From Deltaproteobacteria bacterium (lineage in GTDB: Bacteria; Desulfobacterota; Syntrophorhabdia; Syntrophorhabdales; Syntrophorhabdaceae), in contig JAKLET010000001.1 of assembly GCA_022711595.1 (NCBI GenBank), positions 1-64,000 of the forward strand: a stretch of DNA of 64,000 nt. The letters are read 5' to 3'. The notes below the pieces were generated by a model. The model had not been told where the DNA came from. It did not search any database and saw nothing but the letters and a program-made list of their open reading frames with translations. Position numbers and translations under genes: made by a program. Shown here one piece after another: positions 23,508 through 33,693 of this stretch; position 1 is the stretch's first letter, and each line of letters starts with the position of its first letter.

Positions 23508-25505
23508 TTATGCCATCCTCTTGAGCTTCTCACATAGTTGCGTAATGTTATTCACAACCGATTCTAAGATGGGCAATGTTTTCCCATCGGCATAAACTTT
23601 TTCAATAAAGCAGGCCGATCCTTCTATGTTCTTGAGAGCTTTGCTAGGCTCTTGGTATCCTAGCTCCGATGCAACCTTATCACACAGCGATAGGAAATAT
23701 TCTTCGCCCAATTCACTCTTCATCAGTCCTTCAAAATTCTCTTCGAAGACCGCCCATGTATTGTGAACCTGCGTTTCAGGAAAGTCTTCCGCGGCGACTC
23801 CTGCCAAGCGCAGATGGCAACGGTTTCGTCGTATTGTTTCTTTGTCGGTCTTGCCCTTGAATTTTATGTCCCCATCAAATACAAAGTAGGTTGGAATATT
23901 AAAACCCCTGAAAACGACTACGGGCCGGTCTATATTGTTCTTCCCTCCTGCCGGAACAATGGCGATTCCAAGCTGAGGCCAGTTTGCTTTTAAGATATCT
24001 TGGAGTCTCCACAATGCGCCTAACTCCGTCTGCCCTTCGACAACCACAACCGCATCGGCAAAGAAACCCTCATTAACAATGGTGTTCATCACCGACATGG
24101 CCCTGGCCCGGAAACTGTCTTCTGTGAACCTCGCAGGATCTTCTTCGCAGACCTCTGCGAGGTTTTTTGCAGCCTGTTCCAATGTGAAGGCGCGGACGGT
24201 AGTCTGAGGAATATCCGCTTCTTCCGACGGGCTCTTGCGGACCATCCTGATTCTATTGAAGCGAAAGAGATCAACGAAATATGGCGAATGAGTTGCATAG
24301 ATAACCTGATTTCTCGAACCTGAGCCAAGATCCGGCTTATCAATGAGTTGAAATAACAAGTCTGAAAAATATCGGCATCTGGAGGGATGAAGATATAGTT
24401 CAGGTTCTTCTATTGCCAAGATGAGATCAGGTCCTTGTGCTGTTTCCTTGACCTCTTGCTCATTGGCAGCGCCTTCTTCCGTTCCGCCCTCTGTTGGCGG
24501 CGGTGAAGGAGCGGTCATGGCGAGATGTTGAAGCAATGTGACAATCAAGGCTCTCTGTAGCCCATGTCCTTTATAGTTTATCTCACCTTCAAAATTGTCT
24601 TCTATCAAGGTAGCCTTTGCCGCTGGAAGCTGAACTTCCGGCGGTTTCACTTCATCCCATCTCAACCGCAACTGTGAGCCTGGCGAGAACTTCTCCAAGG
24701 TCTCAGAAATAGAATCTCCAAGTGCAGGCAGCTCAGTTAAGTTATCTGAACTGTAAAGCTTTTTAACTCTTTCCTCGAACTCTGACCTAAAATCCTGAAT
24801 GTCTTTCCGGGCATTGACCTTTCGCAAAACAATCATATCCAGCAATTGATATATTGCACCCTTCTTCCCGCTTGCTTCGTCAGACGCTTCCCTTACGGCA
24901 GGGACAAGAACATATTTGGTAAATTTGTCTAGTTTGCCGCCACCTATGCTACGCGGACCAAAGAACTGTTCCTCTCGCTCTATCGGTTGCATGAGATCGG
25001 GATGGTTTGTCTCGTATTCTGACATAAGGCGTTCAACGTCATCCGCCGTTTTAGCCTTCCCGCCTAGGCCTGCAAATGTTCCCGTTTCAAGCAATTCATT
25101 CCAGGCACTGATACGATCCCTCTTCCCAGTTATTACTCTTATCGACGCAAACTCGGGTATTTGCAGCGCAGCACCGTAATAGCGCTGAGACAATTTGCCG
25201 TTTTCAAAGAAGATTTTTTTGGAGACAATTAGTTTCTCGTCTTTTATGTAGTGGCCGAATTCTTCCTTTTCATCTCCGCGAAGACCACCGAAGGTTACCC
25301 TTATTTCTATAGGGACATTTACATCACGATCCCAGAAATCTTCTTGGGATATAGGGGCAGATACGTTGTAAAAGATGTCAATGGCGTAGAGGAAAGAAGA
25401 TTTTCCGCTTCCATTCCGTCCTACCAAAGCGGTGAGATCATCGCACTGGAGAACCTCATCTCTTATTGCCCTGAAATTTTTTACTTCGACGGTTTTTATA
25501 AGCAT
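23508..25505 (-). CDS. OLD-family ATP-dependent endonuclease (ABC ATPase + TOPRIM)
   Basis: 665 residues. N-terminal ABC ATPase: KTVEVKNFRAIRDE, Walker A GRNGSGKSS (about residue 30), ABC-signature-like region near GHGLQRALIV (about 325), Walker B LAIEEPELYLHPSR (about 360) and the H-loop ATHSPYFVDL. C-terminal TOPRIM: VVVVEGQTELGALW (about 490), VPAGGKNN and FVFDGDIKFKG. This is the class 1 OLD layout; no UvrD-like helicase partner (as in Gabija) lies beside it. A role in phage defence or DNA processing is likely but unproven. It lies upstream of the lexA promoter with a 200-bp gap. Confidence 0.88.
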   Translation of the reverse strand: MLIKTVEVKNFRAIRDEVLQCDDLTALVGRNGSGKSSFLYAIDIFYNVSAPISQEDFWDRDVNVPIEIRVTFGGLRGDEKEEFGHYIKDEKLIVSKKIFFENGKLSQRYYGAALQIPEFASIRVITGKRDRISAWNELLETGTFAGLGGKAKTADDVERLMSEYETNHPDLMQPIEREEQFFGPRSIGGGKLDKFTKYVLVPAVREASDEASGKKGAIYQLLDMIVLRKVNARKDIQDFRSEFEERVKKLYSSDNLTELPALGDSISETLEKFSPGSQLRLRWDEVKPPEVQLPAAKATLIEDNFEGEINYKGHGLQRALIVTLLQHLAMTAPSPPPTEGGTEEGAANEQEVKETAQGPDLILAIEEPELYLHPSRCRYFSDLLFQLIDKPDLGSGSRNQVIYATHSPYFVDLFRFNRIRMVRKSPSEEADIPQTTVRAFTLEQAAKNLAEVCEEDPARFTEDSFRARAMSVMNTIVNEGFFADAVVVVEGQTELGALWRLQDILKANWPQLGIAIVPAGGKNNIDRPVVVFRGFNIPTYFVFDGDIKFKGKTDKETIRRNRCHLRLAGVAAEDFPETQVHNTWAVFEENFEGLMKSELGEEYFLSLCDKVASELGYQEPSKALKNIEGSACFIEKVYADGKTLPILESVVNNITQLCEKLKRMA

Positions 25506-25616
25506 GAATATATTCTCCTACTATTTCAGTATATACCCTGCAATTATAATTACAAACATTAAACGATATCGCGGTTCGAATAAAGCCCCACAATTCTGTG
25601 AGGCTGTTTTTGTAAT

Positions 25617-26330
25617 CTACAGCTTATACCCGGAGATTATCTCCAAGCCTTCGTCTTTGAACATTTCCTTCAGTGTTTCGCTGAAGGCTTTGATCTGGGT
25701 GCTGCTTTCCGAGAAAGCTTCGGTTGCTTTCTTTACGTCGTCGGTTCCATAGAATCCGGCTTCGTCATAGATGCTCGAATACTCTACATACCTTTCGGTA
25801 AGTTCGATAATCTTGCAGACAGCGATGTGAGCCTTCACCCCGGCGAACTGCGTCTTACAGAAAAACCCTTCATAATAATGGACAAGATGAGGAGTGCGGT
25901 CATGCCGCTGGTAATTGGAGAGTTCCAGAGAAGCGAGATCGAATACGAATTCGAGGGTCTCGCAGTTAGGATGGATATCGAGCCATATCCCTTTTGTTTT
26001 GGCGTCCACTGAGAACTTCGGCCAGATTCCTTTTTGGAAAGCCTGGCGGTAGACCTCCTGATATTTGGAATCCCAAAGCTTGAAATAACCGTTGCAGTCT
26101 TTTGTCACCATGGCGGGAAAGTATCTGATATTTTCCCTTTTTATTTCCTCCTTATTCGGAATATACCCGAAACCGTATCCCCAGGACGGGCAGAGTTCGC
26201 CTTTGATTTCTTCCTCCACGAGTCCGTGATCCCAACCAAACCTTTCCGATGTTTTCCGGAGCTGTTCGATTAAGGTATCGATTGCCTCAAGGCTTTTCGC
26301 CTTTCCTTTGTAGTGAATCGTTATTCCCAT
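25617..26330 (-). CDS. Hypothetical protein
   Basis: 237 residues from the ATG at 26330, chosen for AAAGGAGGG upstream; an in-frame ATG 13 codons earlier has none. It begins GITIHYKGKAKSLEAIDTLI and contains EFVFDLASLELSNYQRHDRTPHL. It appears soluble with mixed alpha/beta character and no catalytic motif I recognise. It follows no operon partner closely and is divergent from the HNH gene. Proteins with a similar start occur on mobile elements, but I cannot name a family. Confidence 0.55.
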   Translation of the reverse strand: MGITIHYKGKAKSLEAIDTLIEQLRKTSERFGWDHGLVEEEIKGELCPSWGYGFGYIPNKEEIKRENIRYFPAMVTKDCNGYFKLWDSKYQEVYRQAFQKGIWPKFSVDAKTKGIWLDIHPNCETLEFVFDLASLELSNYQRHDRTPHLVHYYEGFFCKTQFAGVKAHIAVCKIIELTERYVEYSSIYDEAGFYGTDDVKKATEAFSESSTQIKAFSETLKEMFKDEGLEIISGYKL

Positions 26331-26511
26331 GATTCTTCCCTCCTTTGAGTTTTTAAGAACTGATTTCATGGTAGAGGGAATGGGAAATGAAATAAGACGG
26401 GTCTTTATGCCGTCTGCGACATCTTCCTTCGATTATATCTTGTATTTACACGTGAAGCTGCTATAAGATCGGAAAATACATTAGCCATGAATAACGGAGG
26501 GGGTTTCACTT

Positions 26512-27774
26512 ATGCAAGAGTACGAATTCTTCTTTCTTTCCTTGAACCGTAGTTTCATCATGACCATAGGCACTGATGAGCAAGGCTTAGTAGACTTCCT
26601 GTCTATGTTTTCGCTTTCCGTTGATGCAGAGAATTCGATAATCCAAATCCGCCCTTTTCAACAGACTACTTTGGAATTAAGAAATAACATCAATAGTTTT
26701 GTAGACAAACACAAAGCCAATACCCCGCAAGTCCACAGTCTGAGACAATTTGTTGAGGGTATTGGCGAAGGAGAATTCTTTTTCTTCCATCCTAACAGAA
26801 ATTTTTCCACCCAGGATATAGTGACGATCGGAAATTATCTTAGGGCAGCGAATGGTAACGAGGATTTTGAGCTACTTACGTCTCAAACGCAAGAATCGCT
26901 TGGCCGCGTCTTAGAGAACTATGAGCCTGTGGCATACGCTAATTCGAGGCGGACAATGATCGGCGAATCAGAACGAAAAAAGAGAGTATGCAGATTTTGC
27001 GGTCAATCGGAGCCAGTGGTTAAGTTTCGAAAGGTTGCGCACGCAATATCAGAATCCCTCGGCAATAAGTCGATAATCTTGAACGAAGAATGTGACACGT
27101 GTAATGAGGTATTGGGTGATGAGGTAGAGATAGATATGATCAACTATCTGAGCCTCTATAGAACATTCTTTACTGTACACGGTAAGGACGGCATCCCCAA
27201 AATGAAAGAAAAGACCTTCCGGTTTCAGCACCTCAAGGACCGCGAATTTGCTTTTGTGCTTCAAGGGGATAACACCGCTACCGAGTATGGGCCTCCAAAG
27301 GCTATCATTGCCAAAACGAACCAAAGGGTTGCCCTTCAAAATATATACAAGACGCTCTGCAAGTATGCGTTAAGTGTAATAGAAAGAAAATACATCCCGT
27401 ACTTTACGGAAACGATTGAGTGGATCAGAGGTCGGAAAGATTTCAGCGAACTTCCGAAGATTGCCATGTTAACGACGTATCAATTTATGGATTCAGTAGC
27501 TTCTCCAGCCATTATTGTTTACCGAAGAAAGACCAATGACAAGAACCTGCCCTATCTTGTCGGTGAGTTTCACTTCACATGTCTAGTTTTTATTTTTGTT
27601 GTTCCTCTGAGTTCTCAGGACGATAGAACGTTTACATACTCAACCGATTATGATGGATTCTGGAATTGTTTTCCTTACAGCAGAATCCAAGACACTAACT
27701 GGAAATTCGACGATTTCTCAGATTCCCAAAAAAGATTGCTTGAATTCAAGATAAAACTATTACAAAGAAAATAG
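26512..27774 (+). CDS. HNH endonuclease-like protein
   Basis: 420 residues from the ATG at 26512 (GGAGGG upstream). Residues about 160-205 hold an HNH zinc-finger nuclease core: CRFCGQ, then KVAHAISESLGN and ECDTCNEVLGD, giving two CxxC pairs around the central His. The N-terminal 155 residues are probably a separate recognition domain. The C-terminal 200 residues carry hydrophobic strands (FTCLVFIFVVPL). It stands alone between divergent and convergent neighbours. In this setting a defence or element-maintenance role is plausible. Confidence 0.75.
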   Translation: MQEYEFFFLSLNRSFIMTIGTDEQGLVDFLSMFSLSVDAENSIIQIRPFQQTTLELRNNINSFVDKHKANTPQVHSLRQFVEGIGEGEFFFFHPNRNFSTQDIVTIGNYLRAANGNEDFELLTSQTQESLGRVLENYEPVAYANSRRTMIGESERKKRVCRFCGQSEPVVKFRKVAHAISESLGNKSIILNEECDTCNEVLGDEVEIDMINYLSLYRTFFTVHGKDGIPKMKEKTFRFQHLKDREFAFVLQGDNTATEYGPPKAIIAKTNQRVALQNIYKTLCKYALSVIERKYIPYFTETIEWIRGRKDFSELPKIAMLTTYQFMDSVASPAIIVYRRKTNDKNLPYLVGEFHFTCLVFIFVVPLSSQDDRTFTYSTDYDGFWNCFPYSRIQDTNWKFDDFSDSQKRLLEFKIKLLQRK

Positions 27775-27800
27775 CTCACATCTGTGATAATCTTGATAAT

Positions 27801-30800
27801 TTATTTTACAATCAACCAGTTAAATTCAATATTGTTATCCAGTTCTTCGCCGTCCAGTTTAACTTTGAAACTCTCCCCTTCTTTTACATCCTCCATGTCT
27901 ACATAGAGGTTTCCGCCACCGAGTTTTCCGAGGGGAGTGATGTATATTTGAGAGCTATTAGATACTGCTTTGGTTTCGATCTCCGCTTCCTTGTCTCCCG
28001 CTTCTATTTCAGCCTTTCCTCTGGTTTCCTCTCCAAGTTCGAGGTTATCACCCTTGATAGTCTCTTCCGCCTCAATATTTTTTGCCTTAACCGTTCCAAG
28101 AGCCTCGATATCTTCGGCAGTAAGCTTTCCGCTGAGGAGATCGACGTCTCCGGCTACCGACAAAGATCCGAGAACGTTTATATTGCTTCCAGCCACGTTC
28201 AGGGCAATCTCAAGATTGCCGAGCCTGGTTTCAATGAGCCCGATTCCTTCTTCGCTGTTTTGGAGTTGAATTTTTGCCATTTGATCTTCCAGGGTATTTG
28301 TTCGATCCGAGATGTCTGAAACACTTTCGTCCAGATCTCCTATCGCTTCTTCGAAGACCTTAGTATTCTTGTCCACCAAATTCTTTATATCTTCCAGTGT
28401 GGTAATGTTGTCGGTCGTTTGGAGTTGGAGGCTAGCGATATTTTGGCTCTGTTCCTGAAGTTCTTTGATAGCCAGTGGAGTTTCGACATCCGGTAGGGAT
28501 TCGTCATATGATCCAGATTTGAGGTTCTTGAGATAGATAAGCTGTTCTCCGGACAGTTGTTCTATGAGGCGGACCGCTTTAGCCATGTCAACATTCACGG
28601 CTTTATTCCCCCGCTGGGAATAATATGACCAAGCGAGATCTTCCGACCGGCCTTCAGGAATGAGAGAGAAATTGTGAGGCGAAAGAGTTGTAATATTTCC
28701 AGCTTCATCTCGGACTTTCAGTTCAGATGAATCAGAAACGTCTTCGGAGTAGAGCTGGATTGAATCAGCGGGGGAAGTGGAAGGAATAGTGCCGTTCGAA
28801 AGCACCAAGACCCTGGTGCCGGAAGTTCCTGCGGCAACATTTCCTATGCTCAGATTGCCAGCAACGGATAGAATTGAATTTGGGTTTGTTGTCCCGATTC
28901 CGACGTTGCCGCCACTTGAAACCGTCATCCTGATAATATTGTTTGTTCCAAATTGCAGAGGGTAATTACCGATATGCGCTATTACTCCTGCATAAGCAGC
29001 GGAATCGGTTAACAATCCTCCTCCTGTGCTCTTGTCTTGCCCAATTCTGAATGTTCCGCCAGTATTAGCATAATTCGTATAAGCGGAATTGGCGCCTGTT
29101 GTTGACTTTATTTGCTGGCTCGCCCCTGGGGCCTGAACATCCAGAGTTGATCCCGGACTCACCGTCCCGATGCCGACGTTGCCATTTATTATTGTACTTC
29201 CTTCACTACCAGGAGTTATTATGAGACTCCCTGGATAGGTAGCGGCTTCATTGCCGTAAAAGGAAATAAAACTTCCCCTTGTAGTTGTAACGTCTCCACC
29301 TCCACCTATACGAGTGATATGGCTATCCGCATCATCTGTTGTATTTCCATAAATATCAAAGTAGGTAGTTCCGCCTCCTCGTATGGAAGCAGTAGATCCA
29401 GTGCTTGCAATATCCAATTTTGCTCCGGGCGCTGTCGTCCCGATACCAACATTGCCGCTTTTTACTGTAATCGTTCCACCAGCAACCTGAAGTGATGTAT
29501 TTGTATTATCCCAATATATTCCGGTTTTGATTGTTCCATTGTTTGCAAAATCCAACTCTGTGTACCGGGAACCATCATTGTCAATAATCATAGTATTTGC
29601 ATTTCCACCTTTAACAACCAACATTGCATTTGGGTTCGTCGCCCCAAGTGGACCTATATATGTTTTTCCTGATGTTGCTCCAAGTCGAGTGTCTCCATGT
29701 TCTATGTATAGAGCCGAACTAACAGTTCCTTCAGTTGGAGCAGATTCGATATATAATGAAGATGCTTTGTTAACAGTTGCTCCAGAGCTTACAGTAACCT
29801 GCGGTTCTGTAATTCTAAGTGATTCAATATGTCCAATAGTTTCATTCTCTTGAGTAGTAATGCCAAACCCATCAATTCCGACGTAAGCCGCAAAGGAAAT
29901 ATCCCCAGGCGCCATTGTAATAGTTGGATCTATATCCATTCCTAGAACAAAAGTGCTACCACCATCAGAGGTAAAAACATTTGTAAAACGATTTCCTACC
30001 CATCCCACGGTTGCTCCGACACCGAAAGCATTATGAGCACCCGCCGCGATAATCCCGCCAGAAGCAACAATTCCGTAGTTTTTTTGTATTTCCAATTTGC
30101 TTACTCCTCCGGCATCTTGAAAAATCAAATCATTGGAGAAAGTAATATGTGCCTTTGCCGTTCCAGTATTTCTAAAAAACAGATTTTGGCTTGTTGAATC
30201 TGATCCATTTGCATCAAGGTAAAAAGTTGCACCTGTGCCTTGGAGCCATATATTCCCGTTTCGAATATCTAAAGCATGTTGCGGACTTGTCGTTCCGATC
30301 CCGACGTTGCCACCAGTTGTTATTCGCATAACTTCTGTTGAACTCTCCCCCATTCGAAATGTTAATGAGCCCGTGTCGATTTTATCGATAGTTGAATTTC
30401 CATTATTTGGCCGATTAAACTCAAGATTGTTGCCAGTCAATCGCATTCCTGAAGTAGTGGAAACGTTATAAATATGAAGTAAGTTCGTAGGGCTCGTCGT
30501 CCCGATGCCGACATTGCCGTCATTTTTAATTGTCATCCTTACTTGCCCAGTTGTGCTTCCATCAGGTGTTGTATAGAAAGTAATTTTTCCGGGCATATCA
30601 TTAATTCCAGGCGTATCATCAACCTCAAACATGATGCGCGACGTCATAAAATAATTCGCACCGTCATATCCATACCCCCGTATGTCACCAATTGTATCAG
30701 CTAAAGCAACAATGGATGGTCCCGCCTTAGCACGACGCAGAAATATCGAGCTTGCATCAATATTCGCCTGAGTCGTAAGTTGCATATCGGCATCAGTCGT

Positions 30801-31598
30801 ACTAAAAATATCCAACAATTCCCCCGGGCTCGGCGTCCCAATCCCGACCTTGCCGGAAGTAGCATCAACAAAAAGCTTTCCGGAATTGACATTGAAGTCT
30901 CCGGCCATGTTTAACCCTCCGGCGCTGGTGAAATCCGTTCCAGCATTTCCGATATTAAGCAAAAGATTATTTTGAACATTCAGATTGCCGGAGAAAGCGG
31001 CCGCTCCAGTGACCATATTTCGGGCAGTGAGGTCATTGGCGATAATCTCCGCTACTGTGATCTCCGTATCCCTGTTAATGTCTTTTCCCAGGATCGAGTT
31101 GTTTTTGATGGTTCTTGATATAATGGAATTCCGGTCAATATGCTCTGATTCGATGCTCCGGAGCTGTATATTCTTGGCTGTTATCGCGTCTTTCTTAACC
31201 CGGATTATTCCATATTCATCCATTACCAAATCTCCGCTTATGTAAGCGTATTTTTCAAAAGACGGGGTAGGGTCTTCAATTTTACTGAAATTGATTTGGG
31301 GTAAATTATTCCCGACTGACAAAGCGCTGCTTTGTGAACTATAGGCTGCGCTATTTGATTCTGTTTCCTCTCCGCTCACGATTCCGAAGTCTTGGCCTGT
31401 GCCACTTCTCTCTTCCAAAGGCTTAGTAAAATTTAGTCTGTTTTCCGAAGGTGTCTGTTTATCCAACCTTAAATTGTAAATGGCGGCGCAACCAAGAAGG
31501 ATGAAGGTAACACTTGAAACGCGAAATAGGGTTTGATGATTCCATTTCATTTTTTTGGTGCTAGTCTGCCCATCTAAAGCTGTTTTACTTTTCCACAT
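27801..31598 (-). CDS. Giant surface/tail-fibre-like protein with GNVGIGTTSP repeats
   Basis: 1265 residues, the largest gene of the island. An N-terminal hydrophobic segment (about residues 25-42, LFRVSSVTFILLGCAAIYNL) suggests membrane anchoring or export. Residues about 130-215 contain parallel-repeat-like motifs (DITAKNI-type turns). At least six copies of G-x-VGIGT-x-x-P (GKVGIGTPSP, GNVGIGTTSP and variants) are spread over residues about 250-960, as in phage tail fibres and endosialidase-chaperone-type surface proteins. Then comes a coiled-coil region (about 1020-1130) and a C-terminal beta domain. The start is uncertain; no SD was found. Probably a host- or partner-binding fibre. Confidence 0.75.
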   Translation of the reverse strand: MWKSKTALDGQTSTKKMKWNHQTLFRVSSVTFILLGCAAIYNLRLDKQTPSENRLNFTKPLEERSGTGQDFGIVSGEETESNSAAYSSQSSALSVGNNLPQINFSKIEDPTPSFEKYAYISGDLVMDEYGIIRVKKDAITAKNIQLRSIESEHIDRNSIISRTIKNNSILGKDINRDTEITVAEIIANDLTARNMVTGAAAFSGNLNVQNNLLLNIGNAGTDFTSAGGLNMAGDFNVNSGKLFVDATSGKVGIGTPSPGELLDIFSTTDADMQLTTQANIDASSIFLRRAKAGPSIVALADTIGDIRGYGYDGANYFMTSRIMFEVDDTPGINDMPGKITFYTTPDGSTTGQVRMTIKNDGNVGIGTTSPTNLLHIYNVSTTSGMRLTGNNLEFNRPNNGNSTIDKIDTGSLTFRMGESSTEVMRITTGGNVGIGTTSPQHALDIRNGNIWLQGTGATFYLDANGSDSTSQNLFFRNTGTAKAHITFSNDLIFQDAGGVSKLEIQKNYGIVASGGIIAAGAHNAFGVGATVGWVGNRFTNVFTSDGGSTFVLGMDIDPTITMAPGDISFAAYVGIDGFGITTQENETIGHIESLRITEPQVTVSSGATVNKASSLYIESAPTEGTVSSALYIEHGDTRLGATSGKTYIGPLGATNPNAMLVVKGGNANTMIIDNDGSRYTELDFANNGTIKTGIYWDNTNTSLQVAGGTITVKSGNVGIGTTAPGAKLDIASTGSTASIRGGGTTYFDIYGNTTDDADSHITRIGGGGDVTTTRGSFISFYGNEAATYPGSLIITPGSEGSTIINGNVGIGTVSPGSTLDVQAPGASQQIKSTTGANSAYTNYANTGGTFRIGQDKSTGGGLLTDSAAYAGVIAHIGNYPLQFGTNNIIRMTVSSGGNVGIGTTNPNSILSVAGNLSIGNVAAGTSGTRVLVLSNGTIPSTSPADSIQLYSEDVSDSSELKVRDEAGNITTLSPHNFSLIPEGRSEDLAWSYYSQRGNKAVNVDMAKAVRLIEQLSGEQLIYLKNLKSGSYDESLPDVETPLAIKELQEQSQNIASLQLQTTDNITTLEDIKNLVDKNTKVFEEAIGDLDESVSDISDRTNTLEDQMAKIQLQNSEEGIGLIETRLGNLEIALNVAGSNINVLGSLSVAGDVDLLSGKLTAEDIEALGTVKAKNIEAEETIKGDNLELGEETRGKAEIEAGDKEAEIETKAVSNSSQIYITPLGKLGGGNLYVDMEDVKEGESFKVKLDGEELDNNIEFNWLIVK

Positions 31599-31680
31599 TT
31601 TTATTTTTGTTTTAGATTATTGAAAAAAGAAGTTAAGGAAGGTTTGCGATATTTGAATTATATAACACCTATAATTTCCG

Positions 31681-32151
31681 TCAACTTTCTTGATTCTCAA
31701 AGGCTCGTGTAATTTGCTTCTTGAGATTGCTCGTGTAAAATCTCGTAGCGCGAAGCTCCTTAAGATTCGGAATTTCGGTCTGTGATGAACCGGTATGCTG
31801 GATAATAGTTGAAAAGCACGCTATCATTTTGTCTAGAATACAGATAACCTCCCGGCCATTGTCACTTTTCAAATGCTCAAGCCCTTCATCGCAATAGACG
31901 ATCATTTCAGTGCAATAGCTCGTCTTGCCAAGAACAATCGATTCCTTTTCGTCCAGCTTGGCATACTTGCCAAGAATGTCCTGGTAATGTTTCGCAATGA
32001 GCGAGAAAAAGCAGCAAATTTCCTCCAGCTGGTTCTTGATGGCGAAGCCTTTTGCGCCATTGCCGTGATCCGGCTTAGGTTTCTCTTGGATTTTCTGTTT
32101 CATTGAATTGGAATTTGAGAGACGGGTTTGAACATGCGGCGATTTACCCAA
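31681..32151 (-). CDS. Hypothetical helical protein
   Basis: 156 residues; translation could also begin at Met17. After a basic lead the chain is mostly helical with several Cys (EEICCFFSLIAKHYQDILGKY; GREVICILDKMIACFSTII), suggesting a four-helix bundle. No family recognised. It is separate from the fibre gene by an 82-bp A+T-rich gap on the same strand. Confidence 0.5.
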   Translation of the reverse strand: MGKSPHVQTRLSNSNSMKQKIQEKPKPDHGNGAKGFAIKNQLEEICCFFSLIAKHYQDILGKYAKLDEKESIVLGKTSYCTEMIVYCDEGLEHLKSDNGREVICILDKMIACFSTIIQHTGSSQTEIPNLKELRATRFYTSNLKKQITRAFENQES

Positions 32152-32286
32152 TACTGGCTTACCGTTATTCCATTACCCTGTTCATTGCTTCAACAAGATG
32201 ATTCCGATGCTTGAATTATATAACAACTAAAATATTTGTCAAAAAAGTAAAGCTGTGGATAACATAAGTGAGGCTCAACAAAAACT

Positions 32287-33693
32287 TCAACTTTCTAAAC
32301 CAAGGTGGTTTTTGGATTTTGCCAGTTTACTGGCAAGCTGTCCATGATTCTTGACAATAGCTTCGATTTCGTCGCCGGAAAACCCTAACAGTTTTAATAA
32401 GTGTAGCTGAAAAAGACCTTCGATCTTCATGCAAACACTCCAAAGCTCAACACCGGTTAAGGATTTTGTTTCCAAGCTCTTATCGTAATGAACAAGATAG
32501 TTTCTGGTATTTACTATATTACCTATTAAAGCGTTTCTGTCCCTTGCTGTGCCAAAATATGATTTGAAAGGGTCGATCATTTTCTTCAGACGCTTTCTTA
32601 ATGATATTTCGTTAGCATATTTAAGCAACCCTTCCAGCCATTCTTTTCTTGACTGTGGACAAGCCAACAAAAGCTGCGCGACCAATTCGCTGAATTCAGT
32701 GCCAGGCATGGTTGTTTCTTCGAAGGTTCTCCTGTGAAACGTCTCTATCGCTTGGGCGAGAGAAAGGAACTTGCTTTCCAGGTATCTGTGTGCGCCGGAT
32801 GTTGAAGCAAAATAGAGATTGAAGGCGGGTTCGATACGCTCGTAGGCATCCAACCACTTGGATAATATTTTGCCCAGTTTGTTGCCTATTTGACCATATC
32901 GAAAAACCATCTTATGCCATTGCACATCAGGCACTGTTTTTGAGAATGGCAAGCTGGGGTAAATTATCTTGATCGGAACCTCAAATTCCCGATCGCCGAG
33001 TTTCTGTTTAAGTTCATCTGAAGTCCCGATGAAAGACGTAAAAGTCACTGTTTCATCCATGGCAAAACAGAAAAAATTATTTAACCTAAATGCGAGTCGG
33101 GTAAAATCCTCAAGTGCCAGCAACTTTTTTGATACCAATTTGACCAGGGCTCTTTGGCTGATTTTCGCTTCTGTAACATTACCGCCACCGGGAAGTGTCC
33201 ATTCAAATGTGAATAACAGATCAATGTCTTTTGTAAGTTTTGTCCGGATCTCTTTGGGCGCACGGAATTTAATGGACATGTCTTGGAACTTCGAGCCGTG
33301 TTTGGTTTTAATGCCCGAAATGGACAACCACTCATCAAATCCTTCCAAGGAGAACCTAAGGCTTGAAAACTTTATATCTTCCCCGTCCACATAGTGAGCG
33401 CCAATAAAAACACGATTTACATGAATGAGGGATTTCGATATACCTTGGGAAGAAAAGTTTCTTCTCTTGTAATGACATTTTTCAAGCGTTACTAATCCCT
33501 CACCCTCCACAACCCCATTTAGTCTTTCGATATTATGATCATTATCAAGCATCTTTGTTATGCCACCAAATACGCCAATAACTTCGACTTCAGCTTCACC
33601 TGAGTTTGATACCTTGAGAGTTCCGGGTAATTTTGCATCAGGGCTTGCGGGCAGCCAGAAGTAACCAATTTTGGAAAACTCAGATATTCTCAT
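32287..33693 (-). CDS. apeA: ApeA-type HEPN-domain defence protein
   Basis: 468 residues. The N-terminal ~290 residues match the ApeA N-terminal domain pattern (IGYFWLPASPDAKLPGTL at the start; LEGFDEWLSISG near residue 118). The C-terminal domain carries the HEPN RNase signature RNYLVHYD (R-x4-H, about residue 402) preceded by RNALIGNIVNT. ApeA proteins are single-gene anti-phage systems presumed to cut RNA on infection. The gene stands alone on its strand with a 287-bp intergenic region upstream, fitting an autonomous unit. Confidence 0.78.
   Translation of the reverse strand: MRISEFSKIGYFWLPASPDAKLPGTLKVSNSGEAEVEVIGVFGGITKMLDNDHNIERLNGVVEGEGLVTLEKCHYKRRNFSSQGISKSLIHVNRVFIGAHYVDGEDIKFSSLRFSLEGFDEWLSISGIKTKHGSKFQDMSIKFRAPKEIRTKLTKDIDLLFTFEWTLPGGGNVTEAKISQRALVKLVSKKLLALEDFTRLAFRLNNFFCFAMDETVTFTSFIGTSDELKQKLGDREFEVPIKIIYPSLPFSKTVPDVQWHKMVFRYGQIGNKLGKILSKWLDAYERIEPAFNLYFASTSGAHRYLESKFLSLAQAIETFHRRTFEETTMPGTEFSELVAQLLLACPQSRKEWLEGLLKYANEISLRKRLKKMIDPFKSYFGTARDRNALIGNIVNTRNYLVHYDKSLETKSLTGVELWSVCMKIEGLFQLHLLKLLGFSGDEIEAIVKNHGQLASKLAKSKNHLGLES

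Noticed and set aside
23351-23533. 60-codon minus-strand frame between the OLD and lexA genes
   Set aside because: It overlaps the OLD 3' end, has no convincing SD and no recognisable product.
23508-25505. Gabija (GajA) gene
   Set aside because: The ATPase-TOPRIM layout fits the OLD family, but no GajB-type UvrD helicase gene is adjacent.
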